From contig CASFOW010000024.1 in NCBI GenBank assembly GCA_949296705.1, positions 1 through 58,010 on the forward strand: a DNA stretch of 58,010 nt, read 5' to 3'. The position numbers and the translations under genes were made by a program. Below the pieces are notes generated by a model. That model was not told the DNA's origin. It was given only the letters and a program-made list of their open reading frames with translations, and made no database searches. The stretch is from an uncultured bacterium. Its GTDB lineage: Bacteria > Bacillota_I > Bacilli_A > RF39 > UBA660. Below are positions 7,398-18,102 of the stretch, in pieces (positions within the stretch are counted from its first letter, which is position 1; every line of letters starts with the position of its first letter).

Positions 7398-8561
7398 ATG
7401 AAAAAGTTATTCATATGGTTATTTATTGGATTATCTTTATTTCCGCTTAGTGTTTATGCGGAAGAGCTAACAGATACATCGTTAGCAGCCAATAGTAGAA
7501 GTGCGATTTTGATTGAGAATACAACGGGTAAGGTATTGTTTGAAAAAAATGCGGATGAGAAAGTGGCGATTGCTTCTCTTACTAAGATGATGTCTCAAAT
7601 TATTATTTTGGAACAGATCGAAGCTGGAAAGCTAACTTGGGATGAGATGGTAAAAGTGAGTGCTAATGCGGCAGGCTATGGTGGTACGCAGATTTATTTA
7701 CAGCCCGGTGAAGAGATGAGTGTTGAGGATTTGTTTAAGGGAGTCAGTATGGCGAGTGCGAACGATGCGGTAGTTGCTCTTGCTGAAAGGGTTGCGGGAA
7801 GCGAAGATGAGTTTGTTAAAATGATGATGGCAAAAGCAAATGAATTAGGCTTAAAAAATACTAATTTTGTTAATCCTACCGGCTTAGATGAAGAAAATCA
7901 TTATTCTACTGCTCGTGATCTAGCTTTGATTGCCCAAGAATTATTAACTCACGAAAAGATTTTAGAATTTTCTTCTCTTTATGAAGATTATTTACGGGAA
8001 GATACAGCTAATAAATTTTGGTTAGTCAATACGAATAAATTAATTCGTACTTATCAGGGGGCGGATGGCTTGAAAACCGGCTTTACTGATGCGGCAATGT
8101 ATTGTATGGCCGTTACTGCTAAACGAGATGGTATGCGATTAATCGCTATTGTTTTGGGGGAAGAGGTTAGTAAGACGAGAAATTCAGAAACGACGGCACT
8201 TCTTGATTATGGGTTTAATACTTATCAAGTAGATATTATCAAGACAAAAGATCAAGTGGTAGATGAGTTAGAAATCGAACAAGGAAATATCGATAAAGTT
8301 GATGTCGTAGTGAAAGAAGAAATTAGTATTTTACGGAAAAAAAGTGAACAAGCGAAAGAATATCAAGAGAAAATAGTTTTATCTTCGGTTAAACTTCCTA
8401 TAAAAAAGGGAAGTGTTGTTGGTAAACTTGAACTTTTTGATCAAGAACAACTAGTTGGTAGTTATGATTTAACGGTTAATCAAGAGGTTAAAAAGAAAAA
8501 CTTCTTATCTATGTTTTGGGATAGTTTAAAAGATATTGTTGTTGGGCAGTTAGTATTTTAA
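7398..8561 (+). CDS. D-alanyl-D-alanine carboxypeptidase, PBP5/DacA type (S11)
   Basis: This is a low-molecular-weight penicillin-binding protein of 387 residues. After a Sec signal peptide ending near VYAEE it carries the three serine-enzyme motifs: SLTK (nucleophile Ser), SAN and KTG. The C-terminal third is the beta-rich PBP5 domain and ends in an amphipathic helix (FLSMFWDSLKDIVVGQLVF) that would hold it on the outer membrane face. ATG 7398 is preferred to the in-frame GTG 7386, which lies inside the AGGTGG Shine-Dalgarno. Paired with the divergent VanY-like enzyme, it gives two D,D-carboxypeptidases side by side. It may be DacA or sporulation-type DacF. Confidence 0.9.
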   Translation: MKKLFIWLFIGLSLFPLSVYAEELTDTSLAANSRSAILIENTTGKVLFEKNADEKVAIASLTKMMSQIIILEQIEAGKLTWDEMVKVSANAAGYGGTQIYLQPGEEMSVEDLFKGVSMASANDAVVALAERVAGSEDEFVKMMMAKANELGLKNTNFVNPTGLDEENHYSTARDLALIAQELLTHEKILEFSSLYEDYLREDTANKFWLVNTNKLIRTYQGADGLKTGFTDAAMYCMAVTAKRDGMRLIAIVLGEEVSKTRNSETTALLDYGFNTYQVDIIKTKDQVVDELEIEQGNIDKVDVVVKEEISILRKKSEQAKEYQEKIVLSSVKLPIKKGSVVGKLELFDQEQLVGSYDLTVNQEVKKKNFLSMFWDSLKDIVVGQLVF

Positions 8562-8576
8562 CTTTACGGATGGATT

Positions 8577-8810
8577 TTATCCTTTTTTGGTTTCTTTAAT
8601 CTCTTCAGTTGGTTGGATGAGAATTAATTCTCCTGGCGTACAATTTAAAAACTTACAGAAATCTTCTATATATTTAAAAGAAATAGATGTGGTTTGATTA
8701 TGAATAATACGATTTAAATTTCTAGATGTTAAATTCATTTGTGTCCTAAGCCAATATTTACTTTTTCCTTGTTGACGTAAGAGCTCTTCAATGTTGATTT
8801 TGATCATCAT
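8577..8810 (-). CDS. Small XRE-type HTH regulator
   Basis: This 77-residue protein is almost entirely one Cro/CI HTH of the YozG/HTH_26 type: IEELLRQQGKSKYWLRTQMN, then NLNRIIHNQTTSIS and FCKFLNCTPGELI. It resembles the short autoregulators common in Bacillota. It is divergent from the F1-like machine operon, with the 312-base promoter and leader region between them, so it is a candidate regulator of that operon. That link is inference from position only. Confidence 0.78.
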   Translation of the reverse strand: MMIKINIEELLRQQGKSKYWLRTQMNLTSRNLNRIIHNQTTSISFKYIEDFCKFLNCTPGELILIQPTEEIKETKKG

Positions 8811-8863
8811 TCCACCTCCATTATCGTTTATTGTATAATAGTTTGATTTCTAAAATAAGATAC

Positions 8864-8892
8864 TTGCATTACCCCTATTTTTGCGCTATAAT
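8864..8892 (+). promoter_or_regulatory. Strong sigma-A promoter upstream of the machine operon
   Basis: TTGCAT (8864-8869), 17-base spacer, TATAAT (8887-8892). It is the only strong promoter seen before the 21-kb gene run. Confidence 0.7.
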
Positions 8893-8983
8893 GTTTATGA
8901 AAATATGAAAATAGGATAAGCAGTAAACGGATAATCGAGTGAGTTTAAAAATATAGGCGTTATGGAATAAAATAAGTGAAGGA

Positions 8984-9032
8984 TGGTGCTTGTTCTAATT
9001 TGGATAGAACGGGTGCCATTTTTGTTGCTTTT
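8984..9032 (+). terminator. Terminator-like hairpin in the leader of the machine operon
   Basis: TGGTGCTTGTTCTA (8984-8997) and TAGAACGGGTGCCA (9005-9018) form an unbroken 14-bp stem counting G-U pairs, with a 7-base loop and a T-rich run behind it. It lies between the promoter and the first gene. It is either an attenuator or the end of a small RNA of about 130 bases. Confidence 0.6.
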
Positions 9033-9122
9033 ATCGATAAAACGGCCTATTTTTTCAAAGATACGCATAAAAACTATAGGTAATTATCCAAAATAAACAT
9101 AGAGATATCTAGGAGTGATGAA

Positions 9123-12100
9123 ATGAAAAAGGTAATTTTTATTATCGTTTCTGTTTTAGCTATGCTTGGGTTATTGTTTTGGTATGGTTTTCGGGTTAAT
9201 GAATCTAAGTATAAAGAGTTTTCTGGTGATGGTTATATTTTGGCTCGGGTAGAAAGAAATGGTACAGAAAGTAGTACAAAGTATTATTTTTCCTCAGGAA
9301 CAAAGTATAGAGAAAATTATGAAGAACATTATCTATTTCAAAATACGGATCAGGAAGAAGTAGAAGTGGTAAAAACCTCTTTTGTTCATTATCTAGATAA
9401 TGGAATTTCTACGTTAAGTAAGACCGCTATTTTAGATTTAGATAATTTAAATACTGAGGTGATTCGTTATTATAGTTTTTACGAAGGTAGTAAATTAGCT
9501 TATCAAGATAATGGTCGTTATCAAATTAGAAACTTAGATAAAGTATTATCTTTTAGTAATTTTTTAATGAAAATTTCAGAGAATAAGTATATGATTGTTG
9601 CGCCTAAAATTCATTTAGTTATCGACGGAGAAACCAAGATAATTGAAAATAGTTATTTGGAATTTGCCTTTTTAGATGGCAATATTATTCGGTTAGAGAA
9701 TCAAGAAGCTAGTTTTCAAAGTATCGCATCGGATATTTATATCGAACTAGAAAATGGCGTAAAAATAAATTTAGCGGATAAGAATATCTTCTTAGGGTCT
9801 GAGAAAAAACTAAATTTAACTCAAATAACGATTGATTCTGATGATAATATTGAAATTACTCCTGATGAGGAAGAGAATGAAGAGTTAGAACCAACACCTA
9901 CGGAGAGTAGTAATCCATTAGAAGGTTTGACGGATGGTTCTTTAAATGGTAATCAAGGGGATAATGAAGAAGAAGTAGATGAAGAGGAAAAAGTAAGTGA
10001 TCCACTATTTTCGGTTATCGATATGACGGTATCTTCTAATAAGGTGGATGCGACGATCGAGTATGAAGATCAAGATGGTTTACTTACTGGTGATTTATTG
10101 GTTAAGATTATTCAAACCTCTAATAATAAGGTAGTTTATCAGACAAGAGAGGGTAGTGGATTAAGTAATTTCCATATTGAAGTAGAAAATTTAATGCCAA
10201 ATACTAATTATATTTTAGTAGTTAATTCTGATTATACTAAGAATGGTAAACAATATAACCGTGATTTTATTCAAAAAACTTTTGTGACTGAGTCCCTTGG
10301 CATTGAGCTTGTTAAGAATTATTTTACAACAGATGTACTTTCTTTCTACTTAGAAGTCGATGACTCTTCAAGAGTAAAGAGTGCGGAAGTTATGTTAATG
10401 AATGCTAATGGCGAAGAAATTGAAACCCAAGAAGTTTCGTTAGAAGCTTTAGAAAATAAACGTCAAGAAGTTACTTTTGATGATTTGACTTCAAATACTG
10501 AGTATCAAGTACGCGTTTATAATTTCTTATATGACAATTCTATTATCAGTGATAATTTTACGATTGAAAATACCTATAAAACTCTAAAACAAAAACCATT
10601 CTTAGGTAAAACGAGTTTTACCGTAAATAAGAAGGATTCTCTCTTTTCATTAAAAGTGAATAATATTAGTGATAGCGATAATGGAATTGTATCTTATCGA
10701 TATGAAATCTATGATGCAAGAAGTTTGGCCGATAATCCTGCTAGTGTAGAAGTGATTGAAAAGAATAATAAATCATCAGTTGATTTACAAGTAGATAATG
10801 TGACGATTTTACGTGGTGTTCCTTATGTATTTAAGATGATCGCAACATTTAATGATAACGAAAAAGAATATGAATATGAAACAGAATTTAGTAATGTTAT
10901 GCAACTGGATGGTGTCGAGTTTCCTTCTATTCGTTTTGAAAGTAAGGAAGTCACTTTTGAGCGAATTGTTGGAAATATTATCATTACGGATAATGGAAAT
11001 ACAATTAGTTTAGATGATAATAGTGTAATGACGATTACCTATACTGATTCGGTTGGTAATTCTAATTCTTATACGACGAGTGGTAGTTATAATATTCCAT
11101 TCTCTGTCAATAATTTACGGGCTAATGAAAGTTATACGATTTCTGTTTATGCGACTGTCAATTTACAAGATGGTAATGAAGTAATTGACAACTGTTATAT
11201 TGGTAGTGTCGTTATTCAGACGGAGCCAACTAAGCCTTTCCTATTAGATTACTCTGTTGATAGTAGTGATATTGATCGTGCCTTTTCTGTTACTTCACGA
11301 TTAGGTGCAGAAGACGGAGTCGATAATACCCTAGAAGCAAATACGCTTGAAGGATTGATGTTTAATCTTTATTCTGGTACTTCTACGAATGGTAATTTAG
11401 TAAAATCTGTTCGTAAAGTCGATCATAATCTCAATGATTACGAAAGTGAGTTAAAGGAAGAGTATTATGATCAGTCTTTCTTATTAGATCCTAGTTTCTT
11501 TGGTTTAAAGAATCAGGATATGACTTCTGAATATTATACGATTGAAGTTACTAATGCTTATGACTATACTACTTATCAAAATGATATTCCAATTAAGAAC
11601 AATGTGATTACCGTTAAGACTAATGGTTATATTCCAGATTTACCAACGGATGTCAATAATGCGATTGAAGTTAATGTTATTCGTAATAATAGTGATCCTG
11701 CACGTTATCGTGAGGAATTAGATCCAGAAACGATTATTGGTTATCGTATTCGAGCTGGTTATGATAATTCTAAAAAATACGCAAAACGAATCGAATATCA
11801 AATAATCGATAGTGTAACAGGGAAAGTAATCGATACGATTAGTTACGACATCCCATCAGATGGTAGTATTGGGTATGTTGAATTCTATTTAGAAGATGGT
11901 ACACCATATGATGAACAAGATGATACATTACGTCGTGGAAATCGTTATTACTTTACTTATAAAGCCTATCTAGATCTAAACTTTGACGGTACGACAGAAA
12001 CAGTTTATCCGAAGGCAGAAACCGGAGTAGTATTGCGTTCTAGTGAAGTAGCGCCTGAAAAACAATCAGCATACTTTTATACATATCCTTCAACTTATAA

Positions 12101-14330
12101 GAACTCTAAATTGGTTTGGTCATATCGTTATAGTGATATCGATCATGTATTAGTAGATGATGTGATGCATTATAGGATAGATAGTAGTGAACTTGGTAAT
12201 TTACCTATTACTCCTTCTGATACTTTCTCTAAATTAGAGTTTCCACTAACTAGAGCTGGTAATTTAACTTTATATGTTCAAGAAGCTAAGATTAAAGCCG
12301 ATGATCAAATCACAGAGCGAACTCTCGTTTATCAAAAGTTTGAATTACCGTATAAAGCTAGTACTAGTACTTATAATGTTACTTTAGAAACTAACCGATT
12401 GATTATTACTCTTCTCGATTATGCGGATAATACTCTCTTTTATGATCGAGTAGCGGGTGCTAAATTAATTTTTACTGGTGATAAAACCGTAACTTTAGAT
12501 AATTTAGTAATCGATAGTGGCGTAATCGTTGTCGATTTAGCGGATCTTGAAGAATTGATTAATCAAGAAGTAACGACGGAACTATATTTGTATTATGATA
12601 ATGGTGTATTAGGATACGATACAGTTTATGATTCAAACGATTCTAGTCAAACCGATAAGTTCGCGTTACAAATGATTGAAAATAGTGTCTATGATGGTAG
12701 TTATTATTCTTTAGATAGTAGATTAAATTTACGGACTAATGTTCAAGCAAATGGATCTTTATTTCAATTTAAATTGAATCAAGGTAAACAAAATACACTA
12801 ACTTTAACAGATTTAAATAAACAACAAAATGTCGATGTTGATTTGATTTCTGATGAGGGTGGTTACAGTTATAATTATGAATATTTATTCCCTAAACAAT
12901 TAGGTCAAGTAAAAGCCACTAGTGATGGTAGTGAGAATTTTGAATTTAATATGATTATTCCTGGTATTAGTATTATGGATAAGAATGGGAATACGAATAT
13001 TGCGGCAGCGTTAGTTTATGCTGATGTTAATATTGATCTTTATGGAGATAGTGGTAGTCAAATATTAGATAATAAGATTTATATTGAGGTCTATCAAACT
13101 GATGAATCTGGATTAGAGAGTAATTTAATTCAGACTTTGGAAGTATCGATTAGTGACTTAGATCATTCTATTCGGATTGAAGATTTAATCCCTAAGACGA
13201 ATTATTTTATCCGGGTATTTGCCGATGTCGATAACGGTGGCACTTATGAACGTACTCAGTTATATGATGTCGATTATCAAAATAATAATCGTAACTATTA
13301 TTTTAGAACGTTAGGTAGTGTTGGTGCATCAAATATTCAAATTGAATACACAGCGGATAGTTATGATGAAAAATACTTAAAGGTTACTTATCAACTACAA
13401 GAAATAACTGGTTTTGATCGTTTGATTTACGAAGTTTATAAAGTTGGTCAAAATGAAGCTGGAGAAGAAGAATTAACTAAGGTAGATTTAGCTATTGATC
13501 CAGATTATGTATTTAGTCGTGAGATGACTAAATATATCAAAATTTCTCCAGGTAGTGGTGTTACTACGGAACAACGTTATGCGGTTGTTATTCGGGCATT
13601 TACGATGATCGATAATAACGATGAAAGTTACGAGATTGAGTTACAACCGGCTAGTAGTTATTATTATACATTCAATCAGTTAAGACAACCATACATCGGT
13701 ATTAGTTCCGCAAGAGATAATTCTGATGGTTTAAGTTTAACGTTTAGAGTAAGTGTCTACGATTATCAAAAGGTTATTTATAATGATAACTATCGAGTTC
13801 AAATTTTAGACCAAGAAGGTAATGATATTACGCCTGATGAATATAAAGGTAAGGAATATCATACGGATCAATACAATCAGAAATTTACAATTAATCAAGT
13901 CGAACCAGATAAGCAGTATACGTTAAAAATCTTATATACGATGAATGTCGTTAACGATGCTGATACTTTGGTCGAAGAAGAAAAAACTTATGTTTCTTCA
14001 TCATTAAATGATGCGGGTGTGGATGTTGGTAAGATTTATGCTGTTACGAATTTAACTGATCAAACGAAAGTAAATTTAGCTTTCTATGATAGTTATCGTT
14101 TAACTTCGATTAATCAGATTCGTTATTCTATCTATAGTAATAATGGATACGCAATTGATAATCAAGCAGCGTTTGTTCCTATTTTGAGTACAGCTAGTGG
14201 CGTTACTTATTATACTTATACTTTACCAGATTCGATTACTGAACCAGGTGTGTATTATATTCAGTTACAGTTTTTAACTGATGATCGAGTGATTGCCGAA
14301 GAGTCTATTCAATATAACTTTGTCGATTAG
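9123..14330 (+). CDS. Giant membrane-anchored FN3-like surface protein
   Basis: This 1735-residue protein is the first gene of the F1-like operon. Residues 3-25 form a membrane anchor (VIFIIVSVLAMLGLLFWYGF) with a short Lys-containing cytoplasmic tip, so nearly the whole chain should be outside. Residues about 30-245 form a beta-rich domain also seen, loosely, in three other proteins of the cluster. An acidic Glu/Pro/Thr linker follows (about 247-293). From about 295 to the end are roughly a dozen FN3-like beta-sandwich modules, marked by recurring 'L-PNT-Y-I-V' and 'L--NTEYQVRVY' strands. There is no C-terminal anchor, LPXTG motif or enzyme motif. It likely acts as an adhesin or mechanical arm. 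Function is not established. Confidence 0.75.
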   Translation: MKKVIFIIVSVLAMLGLLFWYGFRVNESKYKEFSGDGYILARVERNGTESSTKYYFSSGTKYRENYEEHYLFQNTDQEEVEVVKTSFVHYLDNGISTLSKTAILDLDNLNTEVIRYYSFYEGSKLAYQDNGRYQIRNLDKVLSFSNFLMKISENKYMIVAPKIHLVIDGETKIIENSYLEFAFLDGNIIRLENQEASFQSIASDIYIELENGVKINLADKNIFLGSEKKLNLTQITIDSDDNIEITPDEEENEELEPTPTESSNPLEGLTDGSLNGNQGDNEEEVDEEEKVSDPLFSVIDMTVSSNKVDATIEYEDQDGLLTGDLLVKIIQTSNNKVVYQTREGSGLSNFHIEVENLMPNTNYILVVNSDYTKNGKQYNRDFIQKTFVTESLGIELVKNYFTTDVLSFYLEVDDSSRVKSAEVMLMNANGEEIETQEVSLEALENKRQEVTFDDLTSNTEYQVRVYNFLYDNSIISDNFTIENTYKTLKQKPFLGKTSFTVNKKDSLFSLKVNNISDSDNGIVSYRYEIYDARSLADNPASVEVIEKNNKSSVDLQVDNVTILRGVPYVFKMIATFNDNEKEYEYETEFSNVMQLDGVEFPSIRFESKEVTFERIVGNIIITDNGNTISLDDNSVMTITYTDSVGNSNSYTTSGSYNIPFSVNNLRANESYTISVYATVNLQDGNEVIDNCYIGSVVIQTEPTKPFLLDYSVDSSDIDRAFSVTSRLGAEDGVDNTLEANTLEGLMFNLYSGTSTNGNLVKSVRKVDHNLNDYESELKEEYYDQSFLLDPSFFGLKNQDMTSEYYTIEVTNAYDYTTYQNDIPIKNNVITVKTNGYIPDLPTDVNNAIEVNVIRNNSDPARYREELDPETIIGYRIRAGYDNSKKYAKRIEYQIIDSVTGKVIDTISYDIPSDGSIGYVEFYLEDGTPYDEQDDTLRRGNRYYFTYKAYLDLNFDGTTETVYPKAETGVVLRSSEVAPEKQSAYFYTYPSTYKNSKLVWSYRYSDIDHVLVDDVMHYRIDSSELGNLPITPSDTFSKLEFPLTRAGNLTLYVQEAKIKADDQITERTLVYQKFELPYKASTSTYNVTLETNRLIITLLDYADNTLFYDRVAGAKLIFTGDKTVTLDNLVIDSGVIVVDLADLEELINQEVTTELYLYYDNGVLGYDTVYDSNDSSQTDKFALQMIENSVYDGSYYSLDSRLNLRTNVQANGSLFQFKLNQGKQNTLTLTDLNKQQNVDVDLISDEGGYSYNYEYLFPKQLGQVKATSDGSENFEFNMIIPGISIMDKNGNTNIAAALVYADVNIDLYGDSGSQILDNKIYIEVYQTDESGLESNLIQTLEVSISDLDHSIRIEDLIPKTNYFIRVFADVDNGGTYERTQLYDVDYQNNNRNYYFRTLGSVGASNIQIEYTADSYDEKYLKVTYQLQEITGFDRLIYEVYKVGQNEAGEEELTKVDLAIDPDYVFSREMTKYIKISPGSGVTTEQRYAVVIRAFTMIDNNDESYEIELQPASSYYYTFNQLRQPYIGISSARDNSDGLSLTFRVSVYDYQKVIYNDNYRVQILDQEGNDITPDEYKGKEYHTDQYNQKFTINQVEPDKQYTLKILYTMNVVNDADTLVEEEKTYVSSSLNDAGVDVGKIYAVTNLTDQTKVNLAFYDSYRLTSINQIRYSIYSNNGYAIDNQAAFVPILSTASGVTYYTYTLPDSITEPGVYYIQLQFLTDDRVIAEESIQYNFVD

Positions 14331-14345
14331 AAAGGAGAAGATCAG

Positions 14346-15752
14346 ATGCGTAAATTAGGAATCAAAAACATTCGTTTATTTGTATTACTTGCCATATTGG
14401 TTTTTGTCATTTTATTGATCTTCTTCTTTGGCATTCGCTATGTCTTAAATCTAGATACTTCTACTTATACTTTACAAAAGGGTAGTTTCTTATATGATGA
14501 TGATTTTCATTATATTGAAGTTGAAGATGATGCCATCTTAAAGAAAAGTTTCGATAATGCCTTTTATCTAACGATGTTAACGGGTGGAATTAGTCAGAAG
14601 TATAAGATTGGTTCAAGTACCGTAGTTTATCATGATGGTGATTATAAGATGTATTTATATGGTACTTTCTATCAAGTTTCTACCACCGGTGAAGTTACCA
14701 AATTAACAAAAATGACGGAAGTAGTGAAAGCGAATGTGCCACAGTTTTATAAGATTTCTGATCGTAAATATTTATGGATCGATAGTAGTTTTACTTCTAC
14801 TAATGGCTTAAATACCGATGAATATTTGATTATCGAGTTAGATAAGCAAGGAAATGCGACCCTCGCTAATCATGAAATGTATGAAAAGACGATTAACCCG
14901 ATGGTGATTAAGGGTAGTTTATATGACTTTGATGTTGTTCATGAGAAATTGATTTTAACTGATCGGGAAATTGATTTAAAGAATATTATTGGTAGTAGTA
15001 ATGAATACCAAGATCCAGTTGTCGAGGAAGAAGAGGAAGATACAACACCTGATAATAGTTATTATGATGATTATTTTGAACAACTTGTGAATAGCTTTAA
15101 CAATTTAACGGGAAATATTAATGATTATAACGAGCAACAACAAGAAGACGATGAAGAAGAGATTCATTTAGATTTAACACGGTGGGTTTCTTTGAAATCG
15201 GTTACAGCTAGTGTAAATAGTTTAACGGTTGATTATCAAGTTTTTGATCCAAATAATGAATATAATGCGATTTTTCTCATCTTCCAAAATGAAGGAATGG
15301 ATGAAAAGAAGATTTACTTAAATAAGGAAAATACTTCTTATACTATTCGCGATCTTGTTCCTAATACAGAATATACGATAACGTTTGGTTATCAGTTAGC
15401 GAAGTCGGTTGATGAGGCAGAAACAGAAGTAACTGATGATGTGGTGAAAATTAAAACGAGTAAACCGAATTATCAACTTGCTTTTACGAAAATTACTTCT
15501 AGTAAATTATATTATTCACTAAAAGTTGATCCTCTTTATCAATTAGAAAGTGGTACGATTCGCCTATATTCAGATAATCAAGTATTAGCTGAACAGATAA
15601 TTGATGCTTCTAAGATCACAAATGGTGTTTATACAGGAAGTTTTGATAATCAAAATCTTGGTTATTTCATAGAAATTAGAGTGGAGGATTTTGTATATAA
15701 TGGACAACTTGTCAACAATTTTCCTATCACTAGTAAATATATCAATCAATAA
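14346..15752 (+). CDS. Membrane-anchored surface protein with acidic linker and FN3-like domain
   Basis: This 468-residue protein is the small-scale version of its upstream neighbour. It has an N-terminal transmembrane helix (about 10-34), a beta-rich domain (about 36-220) closing with LILTDREIDLKNIIG, an acidic low-complexity linker (about 225-275), then one clear FN3-like domain with 'IRDLVPNTEYTITF' and a short beta C-terminus. GAAAGGAGAAG precedes the ATG, 15 bases after the giant gene. It is followed directly by the c-like gene, in the place where subunit a would stand in an atp operon. It is probably an extracellular partner of the ATPase core. I do not recognise a named family. Confidence 0.7.
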   Translation: MRKLGIKNIRLFVLLAILVFVILLIFFFGIRYVLNLDTSTYTLQKGSFLYDDDFHYIEVEDDAILKKSFDNAFYLTMLTGGISQKYKIGSSTVVYHDGDYKMYLYGTFYQVSTTGEVTKLTKMTEVVKANVPQFYKISDRKYLWIDSSFTSTNGLNTDEYLIIELDKQGNATLANHEMYEKTINPMVIKGSLYDFDVVHEKLILTDREIDLKNIIGSSNEYQDPVVEEEEEDTTPDNSYYDDYFEQLVNSFNNLTGNINDYNEQQQEDDEEEIHLDLTRWVSLKSVTASVNSLTVDYQVFDPNNEYNAIFLIFQNEGMDEKKIYLNKENTSYTIRDLVPNTEYTITFGYQLAKSVDEAETEVTDDVVKIKTSKPNYQLAFTKITSSKLYYSLKVDPLYQLESGTIRLYSDNQVLAEQIIDASKITNGVYTGSFDNQNLGYFIEIRVEDFVYNGQLVNNFPITSKYINQ

Positions 15753-16010
<258 letters not shown>

Positions 16011-16026
16011 GAATAGGGTAAAAAAT

Positions 16027-16761
16027 ATGATAGAAGTAATTGCTGGCGTTATTATCGTATTATTCGTATTAACATTAGTTATGTTTCTTCTATTAAAAAA
16101 AATTGTTCAAGAGATTAACCATCAATCCAAAGAGTATTTTGCTTTAAAGCTTCAAGATTATGATGACTTAGTCGAAGAACGAGAAAAAAGATTAATTGAA
16201 TTAGAGAAGAATAAGGAAAGAATAAGGTTGGAAGAAGAAGGGGATAATGATAAAGAGGCTTCTGTTGTTTGTGTTTCTGATAAATTACCAGAATATCAAG
16301 TAGAAGGGTTACTTCAGAAAATGAAAATAATTGATGAAGAGTTTGACTTAGATAGTGATAGGATTGTTAAATTATTTTTACAAGAAAATCAACTTAGAGA
16401 AAATGAAGAGATTCATCAAGAACTCTTAGCCCTTAAAAAGTATCTTGGTCAATACGAAGTTTATCGGAAAATTTCTGCAGATAAGCAGTTATTATTCGAT
16501 ATCATAAAAAAATTATCTCCGGCTTCTTTGAAAAGGATAAATCAATATCCTTTAGCTAGTCGTTTTACGATCAATGATTTTTTGGAATACTTGGAAGTAG
16601 AAATTAGAAAAAGTGATCCTGTTATTTATATTGAAGTAGGGGATAAAGATTTGAATTATGATCAGTGGGATACGAGAATTAAGACTGTATATAACGATAA
16701 GATATATAAAGGTATTCGTATTCGCTATCAAGATAAGTTATATGATTATAGTCTTACGTAA
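16027..16761 (+). CDS. b-delta fusion-like stator protein of the F1-like ATPase
   Basis: This 244-residue protein has one N-terminal membrane helix (about 4-27) and then a charged helix likely to form a coiled coil (about 28-75), as in subunit b. It continues into a soluble helical region and ends with DPVIYIEVGDKDLNYDQWDTR, then YKGIRIRYQDKLYDYSL. That ending resembles the C-terminal strand-turn of subunit delta/OSCP, whose usual form is 'GG-R---GDK--D-S'. Gene order supports this, since delta normally sits between b and alpha. b-delta fusions exist in actinobacterial ATP synthases. Here it would tie the alpha-beta head to the membrane. The delta reading is moderately supported. Confidence 0.65.
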   Translation: MIEVIAGVIIVLFVLTLVMFLLLKKIVQEINHQSKEYFALKLQDYDDLVEEREKRLIELEKNKERIRLEEEGDNDKEASVVCVSDKLPEYQVEGLLQKMKIIDEEFDLDSDRIVKLFLQENQLRENEEIHQELLALKKYLGQYEVYRKISADKQLLFDIIKKLSPASLKRINQYPLASRFTINDFLEYLEVEIRKSDPVIYIEVGDKDLNYDQWDTRIKTVYNDKIYKGIRIRYQDKLYDYSLT

Positions 16762-16772
16762 GGAGTGGTACT

Positions 16773-18102
16773 ATGGCGGATAGGCCGGATGAATTAACGA
16801 AGATTGTTAACGATCAGATGCAAAAAATCGAAAGTAATAATAATCGTTTTGGGGTTGGAAAAATTACAAATATGAAAGAGTTTATTGTCGAAGTGGTTGG
16901 CTTAGACGATGTCTTTTTCTACGAGAAGATCAATTTAGCGAATAAAGCGTTAGGATATGTGACAAAGATTGAAACCAATCGGGTTTTTGTCGCTATTTTA
17001 CATAAGGATGAGGAATTAACGATTGGAGATTTGGCTTATCAAACGAACGAAGAATACATGGGTGAGTTTTCGGAAGATGCCTTAGGGAGAATGATTAATA
17101 TTTTTGGTATTGATCAGTTGATTGGTAAGAAATTTCAAAATCAAGAGAAGCTAAGAATCGAAGAAGAACCTATTCCGATTATGGATCGTACAGCGGTTAA
17201 AAGACCTCTTCAAACGGGAATTACTGGTATTGATTTGATTTATCCGATTGGTAGAGGACAAAGACAGTTGATTATCGGAGATAAGAAAACGGGGAAAAGT
17301 CAGATTTGTTTAGATACGATTGTTAATCAGAGAGGAAAAAATGTCATTTGTATCTATTGTGCGATTGGTAAGACCAAAAAAGAAGTCAAAGAAATCTATT
17401 ATGATTTATTGAAGAAAAACGCCATGAGTTATACGATTATCATTACTGCGTTTAATGATGAAATGCCACCAGTCTTAGTATTAACTCCTTATTATGCTTT
17501 ATCGATTGCGGAAAAGTATATGAAAAAAGGGTATGATGTCTTAGTTGTTTTAGATGATTTAAAACGTCATGCTGATGCTTATCGTGAGATTAGTTTAATT
17601 TCTGGAAAAAGTCCCGGAAGAGATGCTTATCCATCAGATATCTTTTATTTACATTCTAGGTTATTAGAAAAAGGTTGTCAGTATAAAAATGGCGCTAGTA
17701 TTACTATTTTACCAGTTGTTGAAACTAAGGGTGGTGATATTACCGATTATATTTCTACCAATATTATTTCTATTACAGATGGGCAAATTGTGTTATCTTC
17801 TAAAAATTTTCAAAAAGGCGAGAAACCAGCTATCGATTATGGTCTTTCCGTTTCCCGTTTAGGTGGATCAGTACAGACCCAGGATATGAAGAAATTAGGT
17901 GCGTCTGTTAGAAGAAAACTACTTAGTTATCTAGAAACTAGAGAGATTTACGAATTAGCGAATATCGATGAAATGAGTAAAGAACTACAGGAGAAAATCT
18001 TTGAAGGAAAGAAAATACTTGATCAGTTGATTCAACCAAAATATTCTCCTTGTAGTGAAAGTGAAATTAGTAAAAAGTTTGCTTTTTTAGAGGATAAAAA
18101 GA

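Larger units (their letters stand above)
8811..9122. other. Intergenic regulatory region, no gene found
   Basis: These 312 bases separate the small HTH gene from the machine operon. They hold a strong plus-strand promoter, a leader of about 225 bases with a terminator-like hairpin, a TTTTATCGATAAAA inverted repeat near 9029-9042, and an approximate CCTATTTTTT/AAAAACTATAGG pairing around 9046-9080. No known riboswitch is recognised. Confidence 0.6.

Noticed and set aside
8893-9122. A known riboswitch in the leader of the machine operon
   Set aside because: I could not recognise the conserved cores of the common classes; only a terminator-like stem is clear.
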